Shown piece by piece: positions 15,106 through 24,138 of a stretch of 64,000 bases of DNA (position 1 is its first letter; each line of letters opens with the position of its first letter). The notes beneath the pieces are model-generated. The model made no database searches. It was not told where the DNA came from and saw only the letters and a program-made list of their open reading frames with translations. This stretch comes from Campylobacteraceae bacterium (GTDB taxonomy: Bacteria; Campylobacterota; Campylobacteria; Campylobacterales; Sulfurospirillaceae). The translations under genes and the position numbers were made by a program. The stretch is from positions 36,457 through 100,456 of the forward strand of contig JALUBH010000025.1 of assembly GCA_027050775.1 (NCBI GenBank), written 5' to 3'.

Positions 15106-16491
15106 ATGATTTCAAATGCACACTTAGCAGAGCCATTTAAAATAAAAATGGTTGAGCCACTTAAAAAAATCTTGAAAGAAGAGAGAATAACTGCTATAAA
15201 AAGAGCAGGGTATAATCCCTTTTTGCTAAAATCAGATGAAGTTTACATCGACCTTTTGACTGATTCTGGAACGGGTGCCATGAGTGATAAGCAATGGTCT
15301 GGTTTGATGCTTGGTGATGAATCATATGCAGGAAGCAGGAACTACTACAGTCTTGCAAAAAGTGTACAGAGCGTTTTTGGTTATAAGCAAGTTATTCCTA
15401 CGCATCAAGGCAGAGGTGCTGAGCAGATTTTATTTCCGCAGTTGATTAAAAAAGGTGAGTTTGTCTTGGGAAATATGCACTTTGATACTACAAAAGCACA
15501 TATAGAGTTAAATGGTGGTATAGCCAAAAATTTTGTCATTAAAGAAGCTTTTGATACTCAAACCCCACACCCTTTTAAGGGAAATTTTGATGTACCTAAA
15601 ATGGATGCTTTCATCAGAGAAAAAGGAGCAGACAATATTGCTTTTATTCTTATAACTGTTACATGTAACTCAGCAGGGGGGCAGCCTGTATCGATGGCAA
15701 ATATAAAAGAAGTTTCAAAATGTGCAAAGAAATACGGTATAAGAGTCTTTTTTGATTCAGCTCGTTATGCAGAAAATGCCTATTTTATAAAACAAAGAGA
15801 AGATGATTACAAGGGTGTCTCCATACCTCAAATCATCAAAGAGATGTTCTCTTATGGAGATGGTACGACAGTGAGTGCAAAAAAAGATGGATTGGTCAAT
15901 ATCGGTGGATTACTTTGCTTTAAAGATGATGAAACGCTATATAAAAGATGCCAAGCTATGTGTGTGGTGATGGAGGGTTTTCCGACTTATGGTGGACTTG
16001 CAGGTCGGGATATGGAGGCGCTTGCTCAAGGGCTAAAAGAGGGCATTGATGAGGAATATCTGAAATATCGAATTAATCAAGTGGCTTACTTGGGAGAGCG
16101 ACTTAGTGAAGCAGGAGTTCCGGTACAGTTGCCAATCGGTGGCCATGCTGTATTTGTGGATGCCGCCAAAATGTTACCTCATATACCAAAAGAGCAATTC
16201 CCGGCTCATGCACTTGCAAACGAACTGTATATACAAAGCGGTGTAAGAGCTGTAGAGATAGGCTCATTGCTTTTAGGTAGGGACCCACAAACAAACAAAC
16301 AGCAAGAATCCCCTATGGAATTATTAAGACTTACGATACCAAGGCGTGTTTACACATATAATCATATGGATTTTGTTGCAGATGCTTTGATAAAGATAAA
16401 TAGATTAGCCAAAAATATAAAAGGTGTTGAGTTTACTTATGAGCCAGAAATACTAAGACACTTTACAGCTAGGTTTAAGTTGGCGGAGTAG
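15106..16491 (+). CDS. tnaA: Tryptophanase (tryptophan indole-lyase)
   Basis: PLP enzyme that splits tryptophan into indole, pyruvate and ammonia. The 461 residues align throughout with the tryptophanase/tyrosine phenol-lyase family: [22 protein letters not shown], the PLP lysine in [12 protein letters not shown] (Lys260) and [11 protein letters not shown]. Tryptophanase is favoured over tyrosine phenol-lyase by His452 in ILRHFTARF (Phe in phenol-lyase) and by VRAVEIGS, which lacks the phenol-binding Arg. Some segments ([17 protein letters not shown]) look more like phenol-lyase, so substrate should be treated as probable. No TnaC-type Trp-containing leader peptide is seen. Confidence 0.86.
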   Translation: MISNAHLAEPFKIKMVEPLKKILKEERITAIKRAGYNPFLLKSDEVYIDLLTDSGTGAMSDKQWSGLMLGDESYAGSRNYYSLAKSVQSVFGYKQVIPTHQGRGAEQILFPQLIKKGEFVLGNMHFDTTKAHIELNGGIAKNFVIKEAFDTQTPHPFKGNFDVPKMDAFIREKGADNIAFILITVTCNSAGGQPVSMANIKEVSKCAKKYGIRVFFDSARYAENAYFIKQREDDYKGVSIPQIIKEMFSYGDGTTVSAKKDGLVNIGGLLCFKDDETLYKRCQAMCVVMEGFPTYGGLAGRDMEALAQGLKEGIDEEYLKYRINQVAYLGERLSEAGVPVQLPIGGHAVFVDAAKMLPHIPKEQFPAHALANELYIQSGVRAVEIGSLLLGRDPQTNKQQESPMELLRLTIPRRVYTYNHMDFVADALIKINRLAKNIKGVEFTYEPEILRHFTARFKLAE

Positions 16492-16516
16492 CAAGTTGCT
16501 TGTATTGCTGTTTTTT
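16490..16516 (+). terminator. Possible weak terminator after tnaA
   Basis: AGCAA (16490-16494) and TTGCT (16505-16509) can pair, followed by a T run at 16511-16516. The stem is only five pairs, so this is tentative. Confidence 0.35.
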
Positions 16517-16547
16517 GGTGATGTTTAATCAACTATTAAATGAACTT

Positions 16548-16557
16548 TAGATAAAAT
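16548..16557 (+). promoter_or_regulatory. Probable -10 region of atpB
   Basis: TAGATAAAAT, 31 bp before the atpB ATG, repeats the -10 pattern found before other housekeeping genes in the window (identical TAGATAAAAT at 56848). No clear -35. Confidence 0.4.
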
Positions 16558-16587
16558 CATCAAAAATATATTTAAAGGAAAAGTGTA

Positions 16588-17265
16588 ATGAATGAAGTTT
16601 TTACATTTTTAGGTCTTTTTAGCCATAATCATAGCTATCTATTTGTTTCACATATAACTTTGGCGGCAGTTCTTGCTTTTATTGTCGCAAAGTTGGCTAC
16701 ATCTTCTATGCAACTCGTGCCAAAGGGCTGTCAAAATGTGATGGAAGCATTTTTAGACGGTGTACTCTTTATGGGTAAAGATGTCATAGGTGAAAAATTG
16801 GCAAGAAAATATCTTCCTCTCGTTGCAACTCTTGGCATGCTTATCTTCTTTGCAAATATTATGGAGATTATACCTGGATTTGAGCCGCCATCTGGCAATA
16901 TAAACATGACTCTACCTTTGGCTGTAATGGTATTTTTATATTATAATTTTGAAGGTATCAGAGTAAATGGTTTTATAAAATATTTTGGACATTTTATGGG
17001 TCCTTTAAAAATTTTGGCTCCTTTGATGTTTCCAGTCGAAATAGTTTCACACCTCTCAAGGATTATATCTTTATCATTTCGACTTTTTGGAAATATAAAA
17101 GGAGATGATCTTTTTGTTGCAGTTTTACTGATGTTGGCACCTTGGATTGCGCCACTTCCGGGTTTTGCTTTGATGACATTTTCTGCCTTGCTTCAAACAT
17201 TTATCTTTATGATACTTACTTATGTTTACCTTGCAGGCGCAGTTTTAATTAGCGAAGATCATTAA
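16588..17265 (+). CDS. atpB: F0F1 ATP synthase subunit a
   Basis: Subunit a of the membrane sector, which forms the two proton half-channels against the c-ring. The 225-residue product has five or six hydrophobic segments and the conserved helix [20 protein letters not shown] in which the essential Arg is in SFRLFGN; only [12 protein letters not shown] is needed to identify it. The other ATP synthase genes are not in this window, which is normal for the phylum, where atpB stands apart. A small membrane protein follows after 9 bp. Confidence 0.95.
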   Translation: MNEVFTFLGLFSHNHSYLFVSHITLAAVLAFIVAKLATSSMQLVPKGCQNVMEAFLDGVLFMGKDVIGEKLARKYLPLVATLGMLIFFANIMEIIPGFEPPSGNINMTLPLAVMVFLYYNFEGIRVNGFIKYFGHFMGPLKILAPLMFPVEIVSHLSRIISLSFRLFGNIKGDDLFVAVLLMLAPWIAPLPGFALMTFSALLQTFIFMILTYVYLAGAVLISEDH

Positions 17266-17274
17266 GTTATAGCA

Positions 17275-17556
17275 TTGAGTAAAAATCAAAGCTTGTTTGA
17301 AAAACTTTTGAGTCTACTTCAGGGTGCTGCTTGGGCACTTGTGATTGTGGGCTCTGTTTCATTCTTTTTTACATTTTATCATTTGGGTCTTTTTATCGCA
17401 CTCCTTTGTGCTTTTATAGGTGCTTTATTAGGACTCTTTTTTGTTGTTGTATTTGAGATTGCACAGGTACAGATCGACAAGCTAAAAGAGTTGAAAAAGC
17501 AGACAAAACTACTAGAAAAACTTGCTAGCAAATATAATGAAACTACGGAGATTTAG
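17275..17556 (+). CDS. Small two-helix membrane protein of unknown function downstream of atpB
   Basis: A 93-residue protein starting at TTG 17275. Two hydrophobic segments (about residues 17-38 and 41-62) are followed by a charged amphipathic coil of about 30 residues (QIDKLKELKKQTKLLEKLASK). The TTG is 9 bp after atpB, so they are likely co-transcribed. A role in ATP synthase assembly is conceivable from position only; it does not resemble AtpI well enough to name. Confidence 0.65.
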   Translation: MSKNQSLFEKLLSLLQGAAWALVIVGSVSFFFTFYHLGLFIALLCAFIGALLGLFFVVVFEIAQVQIDKLKELKKQTKLLEKLASKYNETTEI

Positions 17557-17616
17557 AGAACTTAAAAGAAATAAATGATAAAATAAAATAATTTAAAGAA
17601 CAAAAGGTTTTATATA

Positions 17617-19041
17617 ATGTTTGAAGTTGTCATTGGTTTAGAAGTTCATACCCAGTTAAATACAAAAACAAAGATATTTTGCTCCTGTCCTACAAGCTTT
17701 GGTGATGAACCAAATACAAATGTCTGTCCTGTATGTTTAGCACTCCCGGGGGCATTACCCGTATTAAATATTGAAGCTGTCAAAAAAGCAATTGCATTTG
17801 GAACAGCTATCAATGCAACTGTTCACAAAAAATCGATATTTAATAGAAAAAACTACTTTTACCCGGATCTGCCGAAGGGCTATCAAATCAGTCAGTTTGA
17901 GATTCCTATCGTTGAGGGTGGAGAGATAGTGATAGATTTTGAAGATGGAAGTAAAAAAACAATAGGTGTTACGAGAGCTCACCTTGAAGAAGATGCCGGG
18001 AAAAATACTCACCAAGGAAGTGTAAGCCATGTAGATTTGAACCGTGCAGGAACTCCTTTGTTGGAGATTGTCAGTGAGCCCGACATGAGAAGTGCTGATG
18101 AGGCTATACGATACTTAAAAAAGCTACACGCAATCGTCAGATATCTGGATATAAGTGATGCAAATATGCAAGAAGGTAGTTTTAGGTGTGATGTAAATAT
18201 ATCTATAAGACCAAAAGGTGATAAAAAATTATATACTAGAGCCGAGATAAAAAATCTAAATTCATTTAGATTTATACAAAAAGCTATCGAGTACGAGATA
18301 GAAAGGCAAAGTAGTGCATGGGAAGATGGAATTTATGAACAAGAAGTAGTGCAGGAAACAAGACTTTTTGATACTGCAAAAGGTATAACCAAAAGTATGA
18401 GAAGCAAAGAGGATAGTGCTGAGTATAGATATTTCCCGGATCCTGACCTTCTTCCTGTGATTATTCCTGATGACATGATGGAAGAGTGCAAAAAGATACC
18501 AGAACTGCCGGATGCTAAAAAAATTAGACTTATAAAAGAGTTTGGTTTGAAAGAGTATGATGCCGCTGTTATCACCAATACAGTTGAAATGGCAAGATTT
18601 TTTGAAGATATGATAGAAAGAGGTGCCAATGCAAAGTTAAGCACAGTTTGGTTGAGTGTTGAACTTCCAGGAAGATTTCATGACGGAATGACACTTTTAA
18701 CTTCTCCTGTGAATTCTGAAAAATTGGCAAGTTTAGTAAAAAGAATTCAAGACTCTACGATAAGTGGAAAAGCGGCAAAGGATGTTTTGGATTATTTGAT
18801 GAAAAATGATGTAAATGTTGATGAGGCTATAGATAAATTAGGATTAAAACAAGTAAGTGATGATGGTGCTATACAAGAGATTATAGATAAGATTATAGCT
18901 GCAAACAGTGATAAAGTAGAGGAGTATAAAAATGGAAAGGACAAGTTGTTTGGATTTTTTGTAGGCCAAGTTATGAAGGCGAGTCGTGGAAAGGCAAATC
19001 CGGCAAAAGTCAATGAATTACTTAAAAAACAACTCGGATAA
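17617..19041 (+). CDS. gatB: Aspartyl/glutamyl-tRNA(Asn/Gln) amidotransferase subunit B
   Basis: GatB, with GatA and GatC, converts Glu-tRNA(Gln) to Gln-tRNA(Gln), needed where a glutaminyl-tRNA synthetase is absent. The 474-residue product has [18 protein letters not shown], the Zn-type cysteines [29 protein letters not shown] and the C-terminal helical tail domain with [17 protein letters not shown]. All are at the expected positions. It is followed after 6 bp by a K+ channel gene; gatA and gatC are not here. Confidence 0.96.
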   Translation: MFEVVIGLEVHTQLNTKTKIFCSCPTSFGDEPNTNVCPVCLALPGALPVLNIEAVKKAIAFGTAINATVHKKSIFNRKNYFYPDLPKGYQISQFEIPIVEGGEIVIDFEDGSKKTIGVTRAHLEEDAGKNTHQGSVSHVDLNRAGTPLLEIVSEPDMRSADEAIRYLKKLHAIVRYLDISDANMQEGSFRCDVNISIRPKGDKKLYTRAEIKNLNSFRFIQKAIEYEIERQSSAWEDGIYEQEVVQETRLFDTAKGITKSMRSKEDSAEYRYFPDPDLLPVIIPDDMMEECKKIPELPDAKKIRLIKEFGLKEYDAAVITNTVEMARFFEDMIERGANAKLSTVWLSVELPGRFHDGMTLLTSPVNSEKLASLVKRIQDSTISGKAAKDVLDYLMKNDVNVDEAIDKLGLKQVSDDGAIQEIIDKIIAANSDKVEEYKNGKDKLFGFFVGQVMKASRGKANPAKVNELLKKQLG

Positions 19042-19047
19042 TATTCA

Positions 19048-20601
19048 ATGCTAGCGAGGTGGATTGTCTCTTTTTCGTATTTTTTGGAATCAAGCAAAAG
19101 ATATAAAAGGGTAAAAACCTCGATATATAATTTATTGGAAAATCCAAGATCAAAGATAAAACCGTTTTTTGATTTCTTTATTATTTTTTTAGTTGTTTTG
19201 ACAGTTTCCATACTGATATATGATGTCAAAAATAGGTTACCATACCATTTTGAAGTGATTGAAAATATAGCTGTTTTTGTTTTTATATTTGAGTGGCTCG
19301 GTAGATTTTGGATTAGTGATAATTTAAGACTGAGAATTATTAGCTATTATGAGAGAAAATTAGAGCTCGGAGAGAAACCAAAACTATTTACAATTTTAAA
19401 AATTATAACTTTGCAAAAAATACAATATACCTTTTCACCGATGTCAATTATCGATTTATTGGCGATACTGCCTGCGTACAGGTCATTTAGGATACTGAGG
19501 ATATTTTTAATATTCAGACTGTTCAAGATGTTTAGATATACGAAAAGTTTAAATTCATTTTTAAAAATCTTAAAAGATAAAAAATTTGAACTAAACTTTC
19601 TTCTTATTCTTGGCATATTTGCTGTTTTACTGTCATCTACAATTATGTATGTATTTGAAGGTGGTGGTGAAAATCCGAAAATCCATTCGTTTTTGGATGC
19701 AATTTACTGGGCTGTCATAACTATTTCAACTATTGGTTATGGTGATATAACTCCAGTTACTATCGCTGGTAGAGTTATCACTGTTTTTTTGGTTGGCGGC
19801 GGTTTTTTAATCCTTGTTTTATCAACTTCTGTTGTTACAAATGCACTTTCGGAAAAGATATCTATCCTCAGAGAAGAAAAGGTATTGTCCCATATTGGAA
19901 AATTGACAAATTTAATAGTGATATTTGGTTTTGGCAGAATGGGGCAAGTTTTAGCTGCCCAACTAAAGAAGAGTCATAAAAAATTTATAGTAGTGGATAT
20001 TTCAAAGGAAAATCTAGCAAAGGCTAGGGAATATGACTATAATTATATGCATGCAGATGCTTCAAGTTATGATACTATAGATTCAGTTGTCTTTAAAAAT
20101 GATGTTAAAAAAGTTGTTTTAACTACAAACAATGATGCTTTAAATCTTTCAATTCTTTTAACGATAAAAGCTAGATATAAAGATTTGGCTGTCATAGCTA
20201 GAGCAAATAGTTATGAGAATATTAAAAAATTTCATATTGCCAAAGCTGATCATGTGATATTTCCATATCAAACAGTTGCCGAAGTAGCGGTTGAATATAT
20301 TGGAAATTCAGTTAGGTTTGATGCAATTGATAGTATTTTGGTACAAAAAGATACTATTACGATTGACGAGATATTGATTTCCAAAGGAAGTAGCTATATA
20401 GGAAGAAGTATAGATGAAATTGGAATAAACAAATTTAGCGTTACCATTATTTCAGTATTAAAAGAGGGTGCCAAGGATGAATTTATTTTCAATCCTGATC
20501 ATTATACATATAAATTTAAAGAGAATGATTCACTTGTTTTGATTGGTGAGGAAAAAGATATTTTTAAGATAAAAGACGATATTTCAAGGCAAATGATATG
20601 A
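19048..20601 (+). CDS. Six-TM potassium channel with voltage-sensor-like S4 and RCK/TrkA domains
   Basis: A 517-residue ion channel. The N-terminal half has about six hydrophobic segments with an S4-like helix in which Arg145, Arg148, Arg151, Arg157, Lys160 and Arg163 recur at intervals of three, then the pore with the K+ filter TIGYGD (228-233). The cytoplasmic part is an RCK domain with the nucleotide-binding GFGRMG (294-299), followed by a TrkA-C domain. It should conduct K+ under control of a bound ligand, perhaps also voltage. It overlaps the next gene, a second RCK protein, by 4 bp. Confidence 0.88.
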   Translation: MLARWIVSFSYFLESSKRYKRVKTSIYNLLENPRSKIKPFFDFFIIFLVVLTVSILIYDVKNRLPYHFEVIENIAVFVFIFEWLGRFWISDNLRLRIISYYERKLELGEKPKLFTILKIITLQKIQYTFSPMSIIDLLAILPAYRSFRILRIFLIFRLFKMFRYTKSLNSFLKILKDKKFELNFLLILGIFAVLLSSTIMYVFEGGGENPKIHSFLDAIYWAVITISTIGYGDITPVTIAGRVITVFLVGGGFLILVLSTSVVTNALSEKISILREEKVLSHIGKLTNLIVIFGFGRMGQVLAAQLKKSHKKFIVVDISKENLAKAREYDYNYMHADASSYDTIDSVVFKNDVKKVVLTTNNDALNLSILLTIKARYKDLAVIARANSYENIKKFHIAKADHVIFPYQTVAEVAVEYIGNSVRFDAIDSILVQKDTITIDEILISKGSSYIGRSIDEIGINKFSVTIISVLKEGAKDEFIFNPDHYTYKFKENDSLVLIGEEKDIFKIKDDISRQMI

Positions 20602-21287
20602 GAAAAATAGTTTTGTTTGGATACACTAAAACAGGACGAGAAATAGCAAAATTGTTGTTAACGGATGAATATGAAGTTACGATAATAGATGAAAATCCTA
20701 TGCAAGTAGCTTTAGCGAATGAAGAGGGTTTTTTTGGAAGACATACAACTTTGAAAGATGATAAAGTTTTGATTGAGGTTGGAATCGGTGGCGAAGCAGA
20801 AGTTCTTTTTTGCGTAAGTGATGATGATAGTCTAAATCTTTTTGTTACACTTTCGGCTAGAAACCTAGATAAGAATCTAAAAATATTAACAAAAATATTG
20901 AAAAAAGAAGATGGCAAAAAGATGATTTTAGCAGGTGCAAATCGTACTATAAGCCCATATGATGTTGGTGCTGCCAAAGCATATAGAATCATACAAAAAC
21001 CAAAAGTATCAAAGGTTTTAAATCAACTCTCATCTCTAAGAAATAGTATATCGATATCTGAAATTGAGATACCAAAAGGATCGTTTTTAGATGGAGTGCA
21101 TCTGAATGACATAGATATGACAAAAGAGACTAATTTGATTTTTTTAGGTATGCTGGATAAAGAACTAGGTGAAAAATTTATCTTTTTTGCAAAAGGGATA
21201 AATCACAAAATTGATGCAAGAGATATATTGGTTGTTCTAGGTAGCAGAAAAGATATAAGATTGTTTGAGGAAAAGATATGGACTTAG
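20598..21287 (+). CDS. TrkA-like RCK protein, probable second gating subunit of the upstream channel
   Basis: A 229-residue cytosolic protein with an RCK N domain (VLFGYTKTGREIAKLLL, acidic strand end VTIIDENP) and a C-terminal TrkA-C domain. It has no membrane segment. Because its ATG overlaps the stop of the channel gene, the two products are probably made in equal amounts and could form a mixed gating ring. The alternative is a subunit of a Trk-type uptake system encoded elsewhere. It overlaps gpsA by 10 bp. Confidence 0.8.
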   Translation: MRKIVLFGYTKTGREIAKLLLTDEYEVTIIDENPMQVALANEEGFFGRHTTLKDDKVLIEVGIGGEAEVLFCVSDDDSLNLFVTLSARNLDKNLKILTKILKKEDGKKMILAGANRTISPYDVGAAKAYRIIQKPKVSKVLNQLSSLRNSISISEIEIPKGSFLDGVHLNDIDMTKETNLIFLGMLDKELGEKFIFFAKGINHKIDARDILVVLGSRKDIRLFEEKIWT

Positions 21288-22162
21288 CAGTGATAGGTGC
21301 TGGCAAGTGGGGCAGTGCATTACATTTTGCATTTTCAAAGAATTTTACATGCAAGATTACATCGAGAACGCAGAGAGATATAGATAATTTTGTCTCAACC
21401 AAAGAGGCTCTAGGGTGTGAGTATTTGGTATTTGCTATTTCTGCCCAAGTTGTTGGCACATGGCTAAAAGAGAATTTTATATATAATTCTCAAAAAATTC
21501 TTGTTGTGGCAAAGGGAATTGAACAAGAGAGTGGAAAATTTCTTAATGAAATTTTTTCATACTATATTCCAGAAGAAAATTTGGCTTTTTTATCCGGTCC
21601 ATCTTTTGCAAGTGAAGTACTTAAATCACTCCCTACAGCAGTTGTCATTAACTCTAAAAATGAGAAATTATCTTTAGAATTTTCCAAATTTTTTCCAAAT
21701 TTTATGAAAACTTATATGAGCAGCGATGTTATAGGTGCTGAGATTTGTGGAGCTTACAAAAATGTACTTGCTATTGCAAGCGGCATCTGTACAGGTTTAG
21801 AGCTTGGAAATAATGCAAGAGCTAGTTTGATGGCTAGAGGCTTAGTTGAGATGAGTAGATTTGGAAATTATTTTGGAGCACAAGAAGATACTTTTTTAGG
21901 GCTTAGTGGGGCAGGAGATCTGTTTTTGACTGCTTCTAGTGAGCTTTCAAGAAATTTTAGAGTTGGTTTGGGCTTGGCTCAAGAGAAAAATATTAGTGAT
22001 ATATTGGATGAACTAGGAGAAGTGGCAGAGGGTGTTTTTACTACTGATGCCATTTTAATGTTGAGTGAAAAAAAAGGTATTTATACACCTATCGCAAGCG
22101 AAGTTCAAAAGATACTTCAAGGAAAAAATCCAAAAGAGAGTTTAAGGGATTTATTAAAATGA
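21278..22162 (+). CDS. gpsA: Glycerol-3-phosphate dehydrogenase [NAD(P)+]
   Basis: GpsA reduces dihydroxyacetone phosphate to sn-glycerol 3-phosphate, the backbone of phospholipids. The 294-residue product has the N-terminal Rossmann motif LAVIGAGKWGSALH, FLSGPSFASEV, the catalytic Lys in EICGAYKNVLAIASGICTGL (short: GAYKNVLAIASG) and LSGAGDLFLTASS. Slightly short compared with E. coli but complete. It overlaps both neighbours, forming a tight gatB-channel-RCK-gpsA-pyrC2 series. Confidence 0.94.
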   Translation: MDLAVIGAGKWGSALHFAFSKNFTCKITSRTQRDIDNFVSTKEALGCEYLVFAISAQVVGTWLKENFIYNSQKILVVAKGIEQESGKFLNEIFSYYIPEENLAFLSGPSFASEVLKSLPTAVVINSKNEKLSLEFSKFFPNFMKTYMSSDVIGAEICGAYKNVLAIASGICTGLELGNNARASLMARGLVEMSRFGNYFGAQEDTFLGLSGAGDLFLTASSELSRNFRVGLGLAQEKNISDILDELGEVAEGVFTTDAILMLSEKKGIYTPIASEVQKILQGKNPKESLRDLLK

Positions 22163-23379
22163 GATTGATAAAAGATGCAATGATAATAGATGGTAAAGAT
22201 ACACTTAAAAGAGATGTGCTTTTTGATGATACTAAGATTTTAAAAATAGAAAAATCGATAGAAATTCTCGATGAATACGATATTTATGATGCCCAAGGAT
22301 GCTACTTGCTGCCAGGTTTGATAGATATGAATGTAAGACTAGCAAATAGTGTTTTGAGCAAGTCAAATCTTGATAAACTTTCAAAAAGTGCAAGAAAAGG
22401 CGGTGTGACAACAGCTGTCATACTGTCTGATTTTACACCTAGGCTTGATAGTTCAACTCTCCTTGATTTTTTAAAACCAACATTTGATGAATCTATTATA
22501 AATTTAAAAGTTACTGCTCCTTTAACTAGTGAAGATGGCGATAAACTAAATAATATCGCTACTTTGATTAACAATGGGGCAACGGCGATATGGACTAATT
22601 CCAATGTAAATTCAAATTTACTAAAAAGAGGCATGCAGTATGCACACATGAAAAACAGACCTCTTTTTTGTTTTTGTTATGACCCGGACTTGGATGATTT
22701 GGGGCTTGTAAATGAAGGTGAAATCTCTTCAAAACTTGGGCTCTCTGGTATATCAAAATTTTCAGAAAGTGCGGAAGTTGCAAAAGTAGCAGAGCTCTCG
22801 ATGGAGTTGGACTCGTCTGTTGTTTTTCAGAGCGTTTCAACAAATAGATCACTTGAAATCATACATAGTGCAAAAAAGTATTCTAAAAATATATACAGTG
22901 AAGTCAGTATCCACCATCTCTTAAAAAATGACACAAGTTGTGACGGTTTTAACACTTATGCAAAAATTCTCCCACCTTTACGAGAAGAAAAAGAGAGAAG
23001 AAAATTATCACAGGCGTTAAAAGATGGATATGTAGATATTTTGACATCTTTTCACTCGCCAAAGTCAGTTTTGTATAAAGATGTTGCATTTTGGGATGCG
23101 CATTTTGGGATGGGTTCAATCGAAGAATTTTTTAAACTTGCATATACCTTTTTAATTAAAAAAGAGGGAATTTCCTTTGAAAAAATTATGGAGGTATGCT
23201 CTGTAAATCCGGCAAAAGTATTGAATTTGAAAAGCAAAGGAAAGATAGATGTTGGATATGATGCAGATATGTTTATATTTGATCCAAATCATAAAGAAAT
23301 TGTGAAAAATAAAACTACCATATATAATCATGATGAATTGTTTGGAGAGATAAGGGAAGTGTTTACGGTTGGTGCGTAA
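22159..23379 (+). CDS. Dihydroorotase-like protein lacking metal-binding histidines (PyrC2/PyrC' type)
   Basis: A 406-residue amidohydrolase-fold protein of the class I dihydroorotase family. The strand-1 metal motif, normally GxxDxHxH, reads GLIDMNVRL, so both histidines are replaced (Asn58, Arg60). The strand-8 motif, normally a TDHAPH type, reads TSFHSPK, losing the catalytic Asp. The NEGxxSxxLGLxG loop remains (NEGEISSKLGLSG). It is therefore probably non-catalytic, like the PyrC' partner of aspartate transcarbamoylase in Pseudomonas. C. jejuni has, as I recall, a second pyrC directly after gpsA, so the arrangement is conserved. Confidence 0.8.
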   Translation: MRLIKDAMIIDGKDTLKRDVLFDDTKILKIEKSIEILDEYDIYDAQGCYLLPGLIDMNVRLANSVLSKSNLDKLSKSARKGGVTTAVILSDFTPRLDSSTLLDFLKPTFDESIINLKVTAPLTSEDGDKLNNIATLINNGATAIWTNSNVNSNLLKRGMQYAHMKNRPLFCFCYDPDLDDLGLVNEGEISSKLGLSGISKFSESAEVAKVAELSMELDSSVVFQSVSTNRSLEIIHSAKKYSKNIYSEVSIHHLLKNDTSCDGFNTYAKILPPLREEKERRKLSQALKDGYVDILTSFHSPKSVLYKDVAFWDAHFGMGSIEEFFKLAYTFLIKKEGISFEKIMEVCSVNPAKVLNLKSKGKIDVGYDADMFIFDPNHKEIVKNKTTIYNHDELFGEIREVFTVGA

Positions 23380-23389
23380 GACCAAGATT

Positions 23390-24124
23390 CTAATAAAAAA
23401 TCCTAGAGAGATAAAGCCCTTGGGGCGGAGCAGGAGTAGTGCAGATTTGCTGTTTTAGACTTAGTTGTTTTTTTAAATCTTCAATTCCTAATTTTCCTTT
23501 CTCTATTTCAAATAAAAAACCACACATGAGTCTTATTTGGCTTCTGAGAAAACTGTTTCCAATAAAATTTATAACAGTTTGGTGCCTGTATCTGTATGCA
23601 TAAGCTTTGTGTATAATTCTTGTATCACTCGATGTATTACTACCTTGTTTTTTGAAATAGGCAAAATTGTGAATCCCTTCAAACTCTTTTATGCCGGAAT
23701 TCAAGATATCCATATCAAGTTTTGGCATAAATATGGTATAGTTTGTCTGCATAGGATTATATGCAGAGTGTGTAATTATATACCTGTAAAGTCTCTTTTT
23801 AGCGCTAAATCTAGCATGAAAGTCTGATTTTACAAATTTTATCTCTTTTATAAAAATATGAGGCTTTAAATGATGGTTTAAGATTTTTTTAAATCTATCT
23901 AAATCATAAAAGTATTTAGGTATGTCCAAATGACAGACTTGGTTGCAAGCATGAACACTTTTATCTGTCCTGCCACTGGGTTGTGCTATGCTTTTTACGC
24001 CTAGAGTATTTAGAGTTGTTTGAAAAAAACCCATTACAGTAGGAGCACTGCTTTTATTTTGGATTTGAGAACCAAAAAATGATGCTCCATCATAGCTCAA
24101 AGTGATTTTAACTCTTCTTTTCAC
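23390..24124 (-). CDS. truA: tRNA pseudouridine(38-40) synthase TruA
   Basis: TruA makes pseudouridine at positions 38-40 of the tRNA anticodon arm. The 244-residue product has KITLSYDGASFFGSQ at the N-terminus, the catalytic aspartate in QPSGRTDKSVHA, FHARFSAKKRLYRY and the C-terminal GNSFLRSQIRLMCG. The start is GTG at 24124. It is the last of six minus-strand genes starting with glmU and ends 10 bp from the convergent pyrC2-like gene. Confidence 0.94.
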   Translation of the reverse strand: MKRRVKITLSYDGASFFGSQIQNKSSAPTVMGFFQTTLNTLGVKSIAQPSGRTDKSVHACNQVCHLDIPKYFYDLDRFKKILNHHLKPHIFIKEIKFVKSDFHARFSAKKRLYRYIITHSAYNPMQTNYTIFMPKLDMDILNSGIKEFEGIHNFAYFKKQGSNTSSDTRIIHKAYAYRYRHQTVINFIGNSFLRSQIRLMCGFLFEIEKGKLGIEDLKKQLSLKQQICTTPAPPQGLYLSRIFY

Positions 24125-24138
24125 TGCATAAACCCAGT

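Noticed and set aside
15044..15109. A 21-codon ORF (starting MKRINFF) directly before tnaA, its stop overlapping the tnaA ATG, as a TnaC-like leader peptide.
   Set aside because: It contains no Trp and no TnaC motif, no boxA/Rho-type region follows, and it has no good RBS. Chance ORFs of this size are common in AT-rich DNA.
15657..15668. GTTACATGTAAC in tnaA as another copy of the dispersed palindrome.
   Set aside because: Only the central 8 bases are shared, and it encodes TVTCNS, which matches the conserved tryptophanase sequence. Likewise the TACATGTA at about 9418 in flgI has no CTC/GAG arms.
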